64,000 nucleotides of DNA from SAR324 cluster bacterium. Its GTDB lineage: Bacteria > SAR324 > NAC60-12. Location: the NCBI GenBank assembly GCA_028281495.1, contig JANQJU010000060.1, forward strand, positions 157,423-221,422, written 5' to 3'. This document shows, piece by piece, positions 1-9,600 of the stretch (positions are counted from its first letter, which is position 1; each line of letters begins with the position of its first letter). Below the pieces are notes generated by a model. That model ran no database searches. It was not told the DNA's origin and saw nothing but the letters and a program-made list of their open reading frames with translations. Position numbers and translations under genes: made by a program.

Positions 1-260
1 AAAGAGTAAAAAGGTTCACCTCGATTCACGGTTTCAATGCCACAAATTCCGATAATGATCCCTGGATCGATTTCAAGAACGAAAAGATAACTATCGTAAG
101 GAGAAGTGTTGGAGGTCGTGAAGCTATGCAAAGAATGTTGGACTTTTTTTTCCAAACCGTTGTGATCAGTGTGCAACGATGCCCCCATACCAAACCCGAT
201 TTGCCCCACAAGTCGTTCCAGTTGTTTCAGATCATTGAGGGTAACGGGACGTAGTACCAT
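1..260 (-). CDS. astA: Arginine N-succinyltransferase, N-terminal part (runs off the window)
   Basis: The reverse strand from the ATG at 260 stays open to the window edge, giving about 86 residues. The start MVLRPVTLNDL, the later YLFVLEI and the GIIIGICGIETVN stretch, ending near NRGEPFYS, match the N-terminal acyltransferase half of AstA. In the family this enzyme succinylates arginine with succinyl-CoA, the first step of the ammonia-producing arginine succinyltransferase pathway in the cytoplasm. The upstream oxygenase gene stops only three bases before this start, so the two are probably co-transcribed. The rest of the gene and any other ast genes lie outside the window. A different AstA-like acyltransferase cannot be excluded from the N-terminus alone. 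Confidence 0.75.
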   Translation of the reverse strand, partial: MVLRPVTLNDLKQLERLVGQIGFGMGASLHTDHNGLEKKVQHSLHSFTTSNTSPYDSYLFVLEIDPGIIIGICGIETVNRGEPFYS

Positions 261-263
261 AAC

Positions 264-1037
264 TCATGACCAGCATATGATTTGACCAGATTTGAGAATC
301 CCAATAAACATGTTTAAGCTCAAACGATTGGGTTCTTGAGTTGGAAGGATTTCGTGAAGATTATTGGTATTGATCAAAATGATTTCACCCACTTGCGGAC
401 GTAGTCGGACCTGCCTCACATCAGTAACCACTTTATGTCTATAATAACCAAAGTGATCTTGACGCATATAGGCCTCGTGTTCTGGTTTCCACAATTGATC
501 ATAAACTACCACTTCCCCACCATGACGAGGCACGCTTAAGTGCAATGCCCATCCGAGCTGAACCGACGATTGAGCAATTTGCCAGTCGCTGGGCATTCGT
601 CGGGCTGCCGAGTCGGCATGAAGCATCGAATAATAGGATTGCCTCAGGCACCCAACAAAATAATTCCCATATTTCGGATCATGGGCGATCTCCAAAGAAA
701 TTCCTATTCTCTGAAGCATATTTTGAAAACGTAAGATTGGATCAAACTCTTTTAAAATCTGATCCCTTACCTTTTGGTCTCTACGAGTTTGTGCAAAGTA
801 AGCAGCTTTACCTTGAACTCGATATTCATAGTAACTCAGCCCCCATCGTTTAATAGATCCCGGTCCATAATTGGTGTCGCGCCACAGTGATTTTTTCATT
901 GTCACAACCACTCGTTCGCACTCTTCCACAGTTGCAAATCCTGGGATGCGAATAGCTGGAATAGTATTATCTATTAGCCCGAGAAAACTTGATGAACTCA
1001 GTTCATCACAATGTTCCGATTCCCATTTGAGTTTCAT
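264..1037 (-). CDS. 2-oxoglutarate/Fe(II)-dependent oxygenase, prolyl 4-hydroxylase-like
   Basis: A 257-residue protein with the double-stranded beta-helix metal triad of 2OG-Fe(II) oxygenases: H140-x-D142 in the LHADS stretch and distal H228 in NLHEI. R238 in the NRLSLNMFIG strand is the expected 2-oxoglutarate anchor. A GG turn (about 173) and the VGEIILINTNN strand before the distal histidine are also typical. No signal peptide is seen, so it should be cytoplasmic. The substrate is unknown. The stop is three bases from the astA start, which suggests a shared transcript and perhaps a link to arginine or amino-acid metabolism, but that is inference. Family confidence is high; substrate confidence is nil. 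Confidence 0.82.
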   Translation of the reverse strand: MKLKWESEHCDELSSSSFLGLIDNTIPAIRIPGFATVEECERVVVTMKKSLWRDTNYGPGSIKRWGLSYYEYRVQGKAAYFAQTRRDQKVRDQILKEFDPILRFQNMLQRIGISLEIAHDPKYGNYFVGCLRQSYYSMLHADSAARRMPSDWQIAQSSVQLGWALHLSVPRHGGEVVVYDQLWKPEHEAYMRQDHFGYYRHKVVTDVRQVRLRPQVGEIILINTNNLHEILPTQEPNRLSLNMFIGILKSGQIICWS

Positions 1038-1148
1038 CAGATTCCATATTCCTTTTGGCCTCTAACTTTTTGCCTTCCGAAAATCAGTCTTAAGCACGTG
1101 AAATCAGTCTTAAATAGTCTTAAGCAACGTGAAATTGGATCTTGAAAT

Positions 1149-1571
1149 TTAAGAGGGGGTTTCTTTGAAAAAGAGCAGCAAAAAAACCCCTGCTGCCACC
1201 AAAGGCACTCCCAACCATTGCCCCATTGTGAGACGCTCCTTCAAAAGCCAATGGGCACAAACCAAAGTGATGGCCGGATTGGTCGCTATGCACAAAGAAA
1301 CTAAGGAAGCCGGTAAGTCGTTCATGGCCTTGTAGTAAAACAAGGACCCAATGGCAGCGACGGCTCCCACGCCAACCATGCACAAATACCCAATGGTATC
1401 CACATTCCATGGGGTGGTTTCGTTCACTTTGAACGCTGATGCAAAAATTACGATCAGCCAAATGACAGTAGAACCGGCCAAAATGTATGCATAGTGTCCA
1501 TGCTGAATTCCAACCTTTATAATTAGTGGTTGCATTCCTCGACACAGAATATTCATCACTACACTAAACAT
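1149..1571 (-). CDS. EamA-family (DMT) small membrane transporter
   Basis: A 140-residue hydrophobic protein with about four to five membrane segments, corresponding to a single EamA/DMT unit. The segment GSLFYYKAMNDLPASLVSLCIATNPAIT and the end GVPLVAAGVFLLLFF are characteristic of EamA repeats. Most EamA transporters carry two such units (about 300 residues); this one is a half-size form that would have to dimerise. The substrate is unknown. The start at 1571 is the first ATG of the frame; the hydrophobic pattern supports this frame over the overlapping one at 1120-1545. It follows the oxygenase gene on the opposite end of a short spacer and has no clear operon partner. Confidence 0.75.
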   Translation of the reverse strand: MFSVVMNILCRGMQPLIIKVGIQHGHYAYILAGSTVIWLIVIFASAFKVNETTPWNVDTIGYLCMVGVGAVAAIGSLFYYKAMNDLPASLVSLCIATNPAITLVCAHWLLKERLTMGQWLGVPLVAAGVFLLLFFKETPS

Positions 1572-2116
1572 TTTTTCAATACCCTTTTTTTGTTAGGTAA
1601 TATGGATTGTCAAAAGCTATTTGATTTTAGTGAAATGTAAGCGCTGAATCCTTTACAATTCGTACTCATTGGCCGTATCTCATTTTCCTAATCAACTCGA
1701 CTATGACATTAGAAATGCCCAAGTATTATTTCCTACGTTTTCGACCCTAACATCGATTTTTTTAAAAATCCATATGTTTGATAAACAAAAGTATCACAAC
1801 TAGATTTTTAAAAAATCATAATAATTTCAGTATTTTAATTTCAATTTTTTTGATTTTTTTGAGTAAAAAAATGACCTACTACGACATAGAGAGACTATAT
1901 TAAAACTGTAATCATCTGAAATTATTATAGTATTATATATTTTTTGTTTTTGTTTAGCACACATATGCTTTACGCGACGAAAGCATTTTGAGGCAGCTAT
2001 TGATTGGTTGGTAGACTTGCGAGTGGACTTGTGAGTGGACCTGCGAAAGGATGGTTTGACCGACATGGAGGATTCGGACATGTCGATCAATAGGCGAGAC
2101 TCGAAATGACTTTATT
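1572..2116. other. AT-rich intergenic stretch, no gene recognised
   Basis: About 545 bases, strongly AT-rich between 1740 and 1960. A short frame on the minus strand (1827-2090) gives a low-complexity Ser/Lys/Arg-rich peptide that resembles nothing known and is probably not coding. Around 2009-2050 there is a small imperfect tandem repeat built on a gtggac/gcga core. No RNA gene or confident terminator was seen. Confidence 0.5.
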
Positions 2117-3078
2117 CTACTTACAAGTGTTTAGCGGAGCTTTTTGACCTAGAAGAGTTTTGGCAAGGAAGGGTTCGTTTTTGTTATGAGTTTGAACTGC
2201 AATTTCAGTTGCATCAGCAGGGGCTTGAAAGTCTCCCCATGCGTTCAGTCGCCACAAATTGGGCGCCGCCTCGCCACCAAAACTTTTGTCAAAGCAATAA
2301 GGGTTTGTATCCCCATGCAAAAGTAAAACGGGACGGCGTGGTTGATTTCTGTCGGCAAACTTTCCAGCATGAAGAATTAGATTTTCACGAAAAGACTGAA
2401 AAGCATCACAATTCATTCGATTAAAAGCCGTGCATGCCCCCACTCCATTCGGTGAGGTGACATCGGCTTGAATCGCAACGACAACCGCATCAGCCTTAGA
2501 TTTTAAGGCTTTATTAAATGCAGCCTGGAGCCAAACTCGATTTGCCTGATCACGCGCCTCAACAAGGGCCAATGCTTCTTCAACGTCATCCATTAAAATT
2601 TCCTGACGTCCATTATTGGTTGACACAACATGAACTGTCACGAAGAGCACTCCGTTATAGAGCCATCGGGCATTTTCTGGAAAGTTTGGTTGACGAGCAT
2701 ATTCCCATTCCTCTGGTAGTTCCATCGGTTGACCAAAAAACAGACGGCGCACCAAATCAAGCTTCTCCAGCTCTGAAACCGGAGGTCGTAAAAAATTGCG
2801 ATCACAATCGGTCCAATCATTGTCTCCTGGAGTAAAAAAGACTCGCCCCGGCAACAGCGCATGAATGTCATTTCTGCGTTCAATAAACAATGAGTCGGTA
2901 CAAGGCTCACCACCTCCCTTGAAATCGCCATAGTGGATTACGAACGGAGGAAACGAAACGACGCTTCATTTTGAGCCATTATCGATGTTGATCCGAAAAG
3001 TGGCATAAATAAAATAACAATGACTTTCGCAAAATTTTCGAAGAATCGAAGGTTACTTGTAAAACGTTCCAAGCGCAT
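2117..3078 (-). pseudogene. Exported metallophosphoesterase, frameshifted with an internal deletion
   Basis: The 257-residue frame 2117-2890 carries calcineurin-type metallophosphoesterase motifs: PGDNDWTDCD near its start and HGDTNPYC near its end. Upstream, in another frame, lie the family's VIHYGDFKGGGEPC segment and, from an ATG at 3078, a signal peptide (hydrophobic core VIVILFMPLF, likely cleavage after MAQ) that reaches a TAA at 2938-2940. Between the signal peptide and VIHYGDF the usual first metal-binding segment (a GDxxY-type motif, some 40-50 residues) is missing. The gene therefore has both an internal deletion and a frameshift and is most likely inactive. Its exported phosphatase or nuclease role is only inferred from the family. 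Confidence 0.7.
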
Positions 3079-3237
3079 GGCAGCTCCTCAAATGAATTTT
3101 GAATGAATTTTGAATGAACAATTTCTTTTGCCTAAATACCTAATTTTGAGGTCTACACTAAACGGTTATAAAAATAAAAATATGATCCTTTCTTAACAAA
3201 GATTTAATAGTACTTCGGCATAGTCCCTTGGCAGTTT

Positions 3238-4119
3238 ATGTCACTTTCTGGAGATTCCACCACAGCTTGGGTCACTTTGCAGGAAAACAACGCGATTGCT
3301 GAAGTGAATCTGGTTACAGGCACGATTACCGATATCTACGCCTTAGGAACAAAAGATCACGCAACCCCCGGCAAAGCCCTTGATGCGGTTGAAGAAGGAG
3401 AGATCAGGATTCGCAATTGGCCGTTAAACGGATTGTTTCAACCAGACACTATCGATAGTTTTGAATTCAACGGATCCACCTATTTGGTGACGGCTAATGA
3501 AGGAGATGCTCGTGATTATGACGGATACAGTGAAGAAGCCGATTTGAAAGATCTTAGCTTAGACTCCACATTGTTCCCAAATGCAGTCGACCTTAAAGAA
3601 GCTATTGGCGACATGGGCGTCACCACTGCAATAGACGATTCTGATGGCGACGGAAACTTCGAAGAAATCCATGTATTTGGTGCACGCTCATTCTCTATCT
3701 GGACCGCAACTGGTGGACTCGTTTACGATAGTGGAGACGACTTCGAACAGATTTTGGCGAGAGATTATCCGACCATCTTCAACTCTCAAGGAACTCCCGA
3801 TAGCTTTGATGAACGCAGCGAAAACAAAGGCCCGGAACCAGAAGCCTTAACTTTGGGAGAGGTCGGTGGACGCACGATTGCTTTCATCGGCCTGGAACGC
3901 GCTAGCGGGATCATGATTTATGATGTTGACAATCCTCTACTCCCGCAATTCTTAAGCTTTGTGCCTAGCTATGATTTTGTAAATGATCAGGCTCTGGAAA
4001 TCTCTCCGGAAGGGTCTAAATTCATTTCAGCCGATTCAAGCCCCAACAACAAACCTCTGTTACTGATTGGTAACGAAGTGACTGGAAACACCACTATTTA
4101 TGAAGTAGTTAGCGAATAA
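3238..4119 (+). pseudogene. Choice-of-anchor I protein, C-terminal remnant
   Basis: The 293-residue frame matches the C-terminal half of choice-of-anchor I proteins, large secreted or surface phosphatase-like beta-propeller proteins. Recognisable stretches are TAWVTLQENNAIAEV, NWPLNGLFQPDTI, TYLVTANEGDARDY and KGPEPEAL. Full members run well beyond 450 residues and start with a signal peptide. Here the frame opens only at 3211, just after a TAG, and has no signal peptide, so the 5' half is gone. The nearest ATG (3238) has no convincing ribosome-binding site. It lies divergent from the damaged metallophosphoesterase, and both are broken at their facing 5' ends, which suggests one deletion event between them. 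Confidence 0.7.
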
Positions 4120-4129
4120 TTTCTGCTTG

Positions 4130-4161
4130 AAGGTCGGAACTTCTTCCGGCCTTTTCATTTT
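4130..4161 (+). terminator. Rho-independent terminator
   Basis: A ten-pair stem (4130-4139 with 4144-4153, one G-T wobble) closes a CTTC loop and is followed by a T-rich run (ttcatttt). It lies 10 bases past the choice-of-anchor I stop and could also serve the convergent membrane-protein gene. Confidence 0.7.
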
Positions 4162-4180
4162 ACTGCTCGCTTTCCTCGAT

Positions 4181-5634
4181 CTATTTCCCCTCCAGCCTAG
4201 AATCGATTTGTTTGAATATGTGAACGGTGTCTGCATCCGCCCGATAATCAGTTAATGGACCAAAACGATGTTGAGGCCATTCAGGACGCTGGATCTGGTC
4301 CCAATACACATCCAAATAACCCATATATTGATATTGAATTTGACTTCCTGTTCCGGGGTAGGGTCTCGAAAACCGAGAGAGCAGTTGTTGTGTCAACATA
4401 TGGTTGCCAAACGAGATGAACCACTTTGGAGAGTTCTCTTCGATAAATAAAGGAGCCTGCAACTCCTTCATTTTTTCGCGTGGCAAAATGGTGTAGTGGG
4501 TCAAAACGCAGCAAAATCTAAATCGGTCTCCCAGGTAAAACATAAGAGGGCAATTGAAGGAGTCGGGAATGGCATAAACGGTATCTTCAGGATTGGCTTG
4601 CTCGTTGAGAAATTGAACAACCTTCCTTGTTGATGTTGGGAATTCGTTATGAATTTCCCTTAGATACTCGGGTAGCAACCATCAGAATCCCCACCCCCAA
4701 GGATGCCAAGAACTTAGAACCCAAGTCATCCCATTGCTTGTAACAAACACTCCTAATATCAATATGGCTACCAGACGCCCAACAATGCGATGCGATTGGT
4801 GCACAGTCCACAGCACAACTGCGATCACTCCCATCAGAAAAGGCACTGATATGATAAAATATCTTACGTCGGAAAGGGCTGGTTGCCCGGTAGACTGAGG
4901 GGACAGCAAAGCCAACCATACAATATTCCCCACCCCAAGTAGGCCCCATTCCAAGCCAGTCTTGTAGAGCTTCTGATCATGGTGACGACACCATCGGAAT
5001 GCAATCAGCCCACCGATCAAGAAAGGCCAGGGAAAAAATGCGACATAGCTGAGATCTCTTAAATACCATCCCAGTAAACGCCATTTTCGTAAGTACCAAG
5101 GCACATAGGAAGACACGTCAGGACGATTCCAGATTTCCATATAGATGGCGTAAGGCAGGGTGCACAGAAAAAAAATTCCTATGGCCATCGCCAATTTACA
5201 CCAAGCCGCTTTGTCCAGATCCCTACGATGAAACCCTAGATGCACCCCAGCGTTAACAAAAACGACGCTGCTAACAAGTAGTGTGCATAAAATAACAAAG
5301 TGGCGCCCAATGCGAGGATCACTGCATAAACACCACCTCGCGTTTCTAAAAACCGACGATAACTAACAAAAACAATTAAGGCGCAAAACAACGCAAGTAC
5401 GTAATATCGGCATTGCCGAATATTCAATAGATCGTCCCAAAAGGCGGTTTCGTCCAATTGACGAATCCCCATATAACTGGAAATCAATAGGATTAAAATC
5501 AACCCCAGTTCGATGCGGTTTGCAGTCGATTCGACATGCGTCGTAACCTCCATATTCGACATTCTGTAACTTATGAAAACAGCAATACCCAATGGGCAAA
5601 CAGCAAATAAGACAATGGGAAAATCCAATGACAC
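4181..5634 (-). pseudogene. GT39-like membrane glycosyltransferase, broken by frameshift and nonsense codon
   Basis: Three consecutive minus-strand frames read as one polytopic protein: 5236-5634 (about four membrane segments, with the typical IRQCRYYVLALF stretch), 4682-5245 (further segments, then RDLSYVAFFPWPF) and 4181-4678 (soluble tail). They resemble the middle and C-terminal parts of family 39 dolichol-phosphate-sugar-type transferases. The first two are offset by one base near 5236-5245, at a run of four G. The last two are in the same frame and separated by a single TGA at 4682-4684. The usual N-terminal catalytic acidic loop is not seen, so the 5' end is also missing or altered. 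It reads as a decayed gene; a sequencing error could explain the frameshift but not the stop as well. Confidence 0.6.
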
Positions 5635-5794
5635 GGCCTCTCATAAAGCACAAGAATGAGACTTGACTCGTGCCGTTGTCTATTGAAAGACTCATATTAT
5701 AAGCATTTAACAACTAAGCTGAGGACTCACCAGGATTGGTGAGGTCACTCAATTAAGCGAAAGTACAATTCGATCTAGCAGGAGGGTATTCTCA

Positions 5795-6667
5795 ATGTTT
5801 GATACGTCTAAATTTTCTGTCTGTGAGTATAAAAAGGGACAACGGATTTTTAACGAAGGAGACATGGGAACCTGCGCCTACTTGATCAAATACGGCAAGG
5901 TCAACATTTACAAAATCATTGATGGCCAAAAGATCATCTTTGTCACGTTGGGAAAGAATCAAATTTTTGGCGAAATGGCGGTGATTTCCGCGGAGCCTCG
6001 TTCCGCATCAGCCGAAGCATTCGAAGATTCAGAACTGATGGAAATCGATGAAAAACGCTTGGACGCCACCCTACGGCAAGGCAATGTGATTGTTAAAGCA
6101 ATCACGCAACAATTGATTCAACGATTTCGTGAAAAAGATAAACTCGTTACCACTCGCACCAGCAACAATATTTTCCTAAGCATGTCGCATCTGATCCACC
6201 TCATGCATTCTTATCATCCGAATGAATTGGGGTATGGATTATTCTGCAAACGAGTGTTTGAAGTGCTTTCTGTTTCCCAATTGGAAGTCAACTCGATCCT
6301 AAAATGGCTGCGGAAACACGATTTGCTTGAAATTGAGGCTGGAAAGCGAAAACGATTGCGTATTCCCGAACCTGATTCTTTTCTTCGACGTGTTGAAGCG
6401 CTGGAAGAACAAAAGCCTTTCCCTTCCATGCGACAAGAGCAAGCCTATATCGATGTCTTGGAACTGGCAAAAATGACCAAAACCACTCCGTTTTTTATCC
6501 TTCAAAAAATCAAATCAGGACAAATACCAGTGGATATGCTGTTTTTTTCTCTTGAAAAAAGTAAGGATTGGATCGAGCGGTATGGTGCTCAGCTTGTTAA
6601 AAAGACCTCCCCGAAGGGGTCATCAACTTCCCCGAACCCCCCAGAAAAAGAGGAAAGCAATGCTTAA
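5795..6667 (+). CDS. Crp/Fnr-family cyclic-nucleotide-binding regulator
   Basis: A 290-residue cytoplasmic protein. Residues 1-120 form a cyclic-nucleotide-binding jelly roll whose phosphate cassette (FGEMAVISAEPRSASA) keeps the Gly-Glu and Arg-Ser pair needed to hold cAMP or cGMP. Residues about 150-200 look like a winged-helix region, and an additional helical C-terminal part (MTKTTPFFILQKIKSGQIP) resembles a small second DNA-binding or excisionase-like helix-turn-helix. A strong AGGAGG lies nine bases before the ATG. The stop overlaps the start of the TpsA-CHAT gene, so the two are translationally coupled. A class III cyclase gene lies 8 kb downstream. A role as cNMP-responsive controller of this block is inferred. 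Confidence 0.85.
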   Translation: MFDTSKFSVCEYKKGQRIFNEGDMGTCAYLIKYGKVNIYKIIDGQKIIFVTLGKNQIFGEMAVISAEPRSASAEAFEDSELMEIDEKRLDATLRQGNVIVKAITQQLIQRFREKDKLVTTRTSNNIFLSMSHLIHLMHSYHPNELGYGLFCKRVFEVLSVSQLEVNSILKWLRKHDLLEIEAGKRKRLRIPEPDSFLRRVEALEEQKPFPSMRQEQAYIDVLELAKMTKTTPFFILQKIKSGQIPVDMLFFSLEKSKDWIERYGAQLVKKTSPKGSSTSPNPPEKEESNA

Positions 6668-9600
6668 CTCGTGGAAACAGATTCTTCTATTCAGTGTTTG
6701 CTGGCTTTGGGCCACTTGGAGCGGTGCACAAATCATCACCGATGGAACTGTCGGCCCTCAACAAGAATTGACCGGACCGGACATTCGAATCGAAGCCGAA
6801 CTCGGTTCGCAAAACGGAAACAACCTTTTTCACAGTTTCAGCGAATTCAATATTCTGGAAGGGGAAAGTGCCACATTCTTTGGCCCTCAAAATATCGAAA
6901 ACGTTATTGGGAGGATCACAGGGGACAATTCCTCATTAATTAATGGCACTTTGCGCAACAACATCTTTGGAGCCAGTCTTTGGTTGATCAATCCCAACGG
7001 CATTTTATTTGGTGCAAATGCCCAATTGGATTTACAAGGCCAACTGCATATCAGTACCGCCGATTATCTACGAATGGCCGATGGCACCCAATTCGCTGCC
7101 TCTCCTCTTGAATCGGAAGTACTTTCTACAGAAGCCCCGGTTGCCTTTGGATTTCTTGATGACACTCCGGGGTCGATCACCTTCGAGTTCAGCTCGATTG
7201 GAACCAAGCCCGGCGAAACCCTTTCAATTGTGGGTGGCAATATTGAATTCAATGGAGGAGCTAGTGTCAAAAATGAACAAGGCCGCATCAACATTGTGGG
7301 TGTTTCTTCAGCTGGTGAAGTGGCACCAACGGAAACCGGGATCGAGCTTAGCGATGGGTTGGAAACCAAAGGAGACATTACGATTAATGACGGCAACATC
7401 GACACGAGCGGAAGAGGGGGTGGGGAAATTTTCATTCGCGGCGGAGATATCATTGTTATCAATGGCGACATTGAATCAGAAACCACAGGAGATCGTGACG
7501 GGGGCACTGTTGACATTCGGGGTACTAGCCTCTTTATCTCTGAAGGCGGAAAAATCAGCACAAACACTTCGGGAGACAGCTCGGGCGGTAGTATTTTGAT
7601 CGATGTTGCTGAATCCGTAACCGTAAATGGGGGTACCACTCCATCAGCCATCACCGCAGAGAGTAATGGCCCTGGGGGCGGGGGAAGCATTGACATCTTT
7701 GCAAAAAATTTGACGCTTTCCAACGGTGGCAACATCAACAACAACACCAATGACCGAGGGGATGGCGGTAAAGTCACAGTCGCAGTCGAGGAAACACTGA
7801 CTCTTACTGGACCATCTGAACTAGGGAATTCCAGTGGAATCATTGTCAATACAAACTTAACTGGAATGGATGCAGGAAAAGCAGGCGAAATTGAAATCAC
7901 AGCCAAAAACCTGATTATGACGGAAGGTGCCAAGATCGATACAATCACCTTCGGATCCGGGGATGGAGGTTCTATTACAATCAATGTCGAGGAAACCTTA
8001 CAGGTGTCCGGTGAAAACCCAAACGACAATTTTCCAACTACAATCAGTGCTCGCTCCGAAGGAGAAGGCGATGCTGGCACCGTCTTTGTTGAAGCCAAAA
8101 ATGTGATTATAGAGGATGGAGCTGAGATCAATAGCACGACCAGTTTCGGAGGGGCCGGGGGAGAGGTCACTGTAATTGTAAAAGAGACTCTACTGATTCA
8201 AGGGGAAGATACCAGCGGTACAGGCAGCAGTATCAATGTTGCGGCAGATGCAGCGGGGGGTGCTGGAAAAATAGACGTGGACGCAAAAAACCTTCAACTG
8301 GTCACTGGAGGCACTATCACTAGTTCCGCGACTGGAGCTGGAGACGGAGGCAGCATTGATGTCGTTGTGACTGAGACCACACTCATTGAGGGCACCGCAT
8401 CCGACGGAACCTCCAGTCAAATTGCTTCCAACTCTGGAGGTGCCGTTTTAGGAGGCCCCCCACAGATGCAAAATCAAGGAGGTCAGGGTGGTGGCATGCA
8501 GAACGATCAAGGCAACCCAGGAGACATGCCTATGGACGGTCAGGACGATCCAGGAGACATGCCTATGGACGGTCAGGGAACTCCGACCGATATGCCAGAC
8601 GATGGCCAACCCACAGATCAAGGCACGCCTGGCGATACACCGACCGATGCACCAACCACTGATCCAGGAACCCCCTCTGACTCTCCAACCACCGATCCCA
8701 ATACTCCCACGGAGACCCCAACCGAAACCCCCACCGAAACTCCAAACACTCCTACCGAAACCCCCACTACCCCCACCGAAACTCCAACCACCCCTACGGA
8801 TGGTCAAACCCAAACACCTTCTGATGGAAGCACTCCTCCAGGAGACGGTTCCACTCCCCCGTCTGATGGCGCACCACCCCCTGGTGCTCCAACAGATGCA
8901 GGATCGCGATCAGAGCAAATCGCCTTTAATGCTGTGTCCCAAGATACCACTGACGACACTGAGACCGAGACCACTGACTCCGAAACTGATTCCACTTTAG
9001 GAGTCGGCAATGCCGGAGAAATCTCCTTAACCACTAACAATCTGATCATGAAAAATGGTGGAAAAATTGTAACGGAGAGTCAAGGGACTGGAAAAGCAGG
9101 TCAAATTGCGATCACGGCGCAAAAAGCGGAGTTGCAAAGTGGCAGTTCTATTTCTTCAGCAAACTTTGCCGAAGAGTCAGGAGGTGAAGCTGGAACGATC
9201 ACTCTTACCTCTGTGAAAAACTTTGAAATGGACGACAGCTTGATTACCACCGAATCGGTTTCTGCGGGTGGAGGCGGTATCAATGTGACAACTGAAGGCC
9301 TCATGTTTTTGCAAGATAGCCAAGTTACAACCACAGTCCAAAGCGGAGAAGGAAACGCTGGAAGCGTGGATACTAAAGCCAACTTTGTTGTGATGGACAA
9401 CAGTACGATTATCGCTAACGCGGTGGAAGGCAATGGAGGCAATATCACAATTGTTACCGAACAATTGATTCAGTCTGCCGATAGCCGGATTCAAGCATCC
9501 TCCAGTCTAGGGATTGACGGAAATATTCGGATCAGTTCGCCCGAGGTTGATATCAGTCAGGATTTGGTTTCTTTACCCAAAGCATTTCTCGATGCAAGCC

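Noticed and set aside
26..211. 61-residue minus-strand frame at the window start
   Set aside because: The frame beginning at 260 encodes a clear AstA N-terminus over the same bases.
1827..2090. 87-residue minus-strand frame
   Set aside because: AT-rich, low-complexity, no recognisable domain or ribosome-binding site.
6552..6659. Longer start for the TpsA-CHAT gene
   Set aside because: The extra 36 residues lie inside the Crp-type gene in another frame and would bury the signal peptide.
7064..8170. 368-residue minus-strand frame inside the TpsA gene
   Set aside because: It is a shadow of the low-complexity beta-helix repeats; Pro/Ser-rich with no domain.
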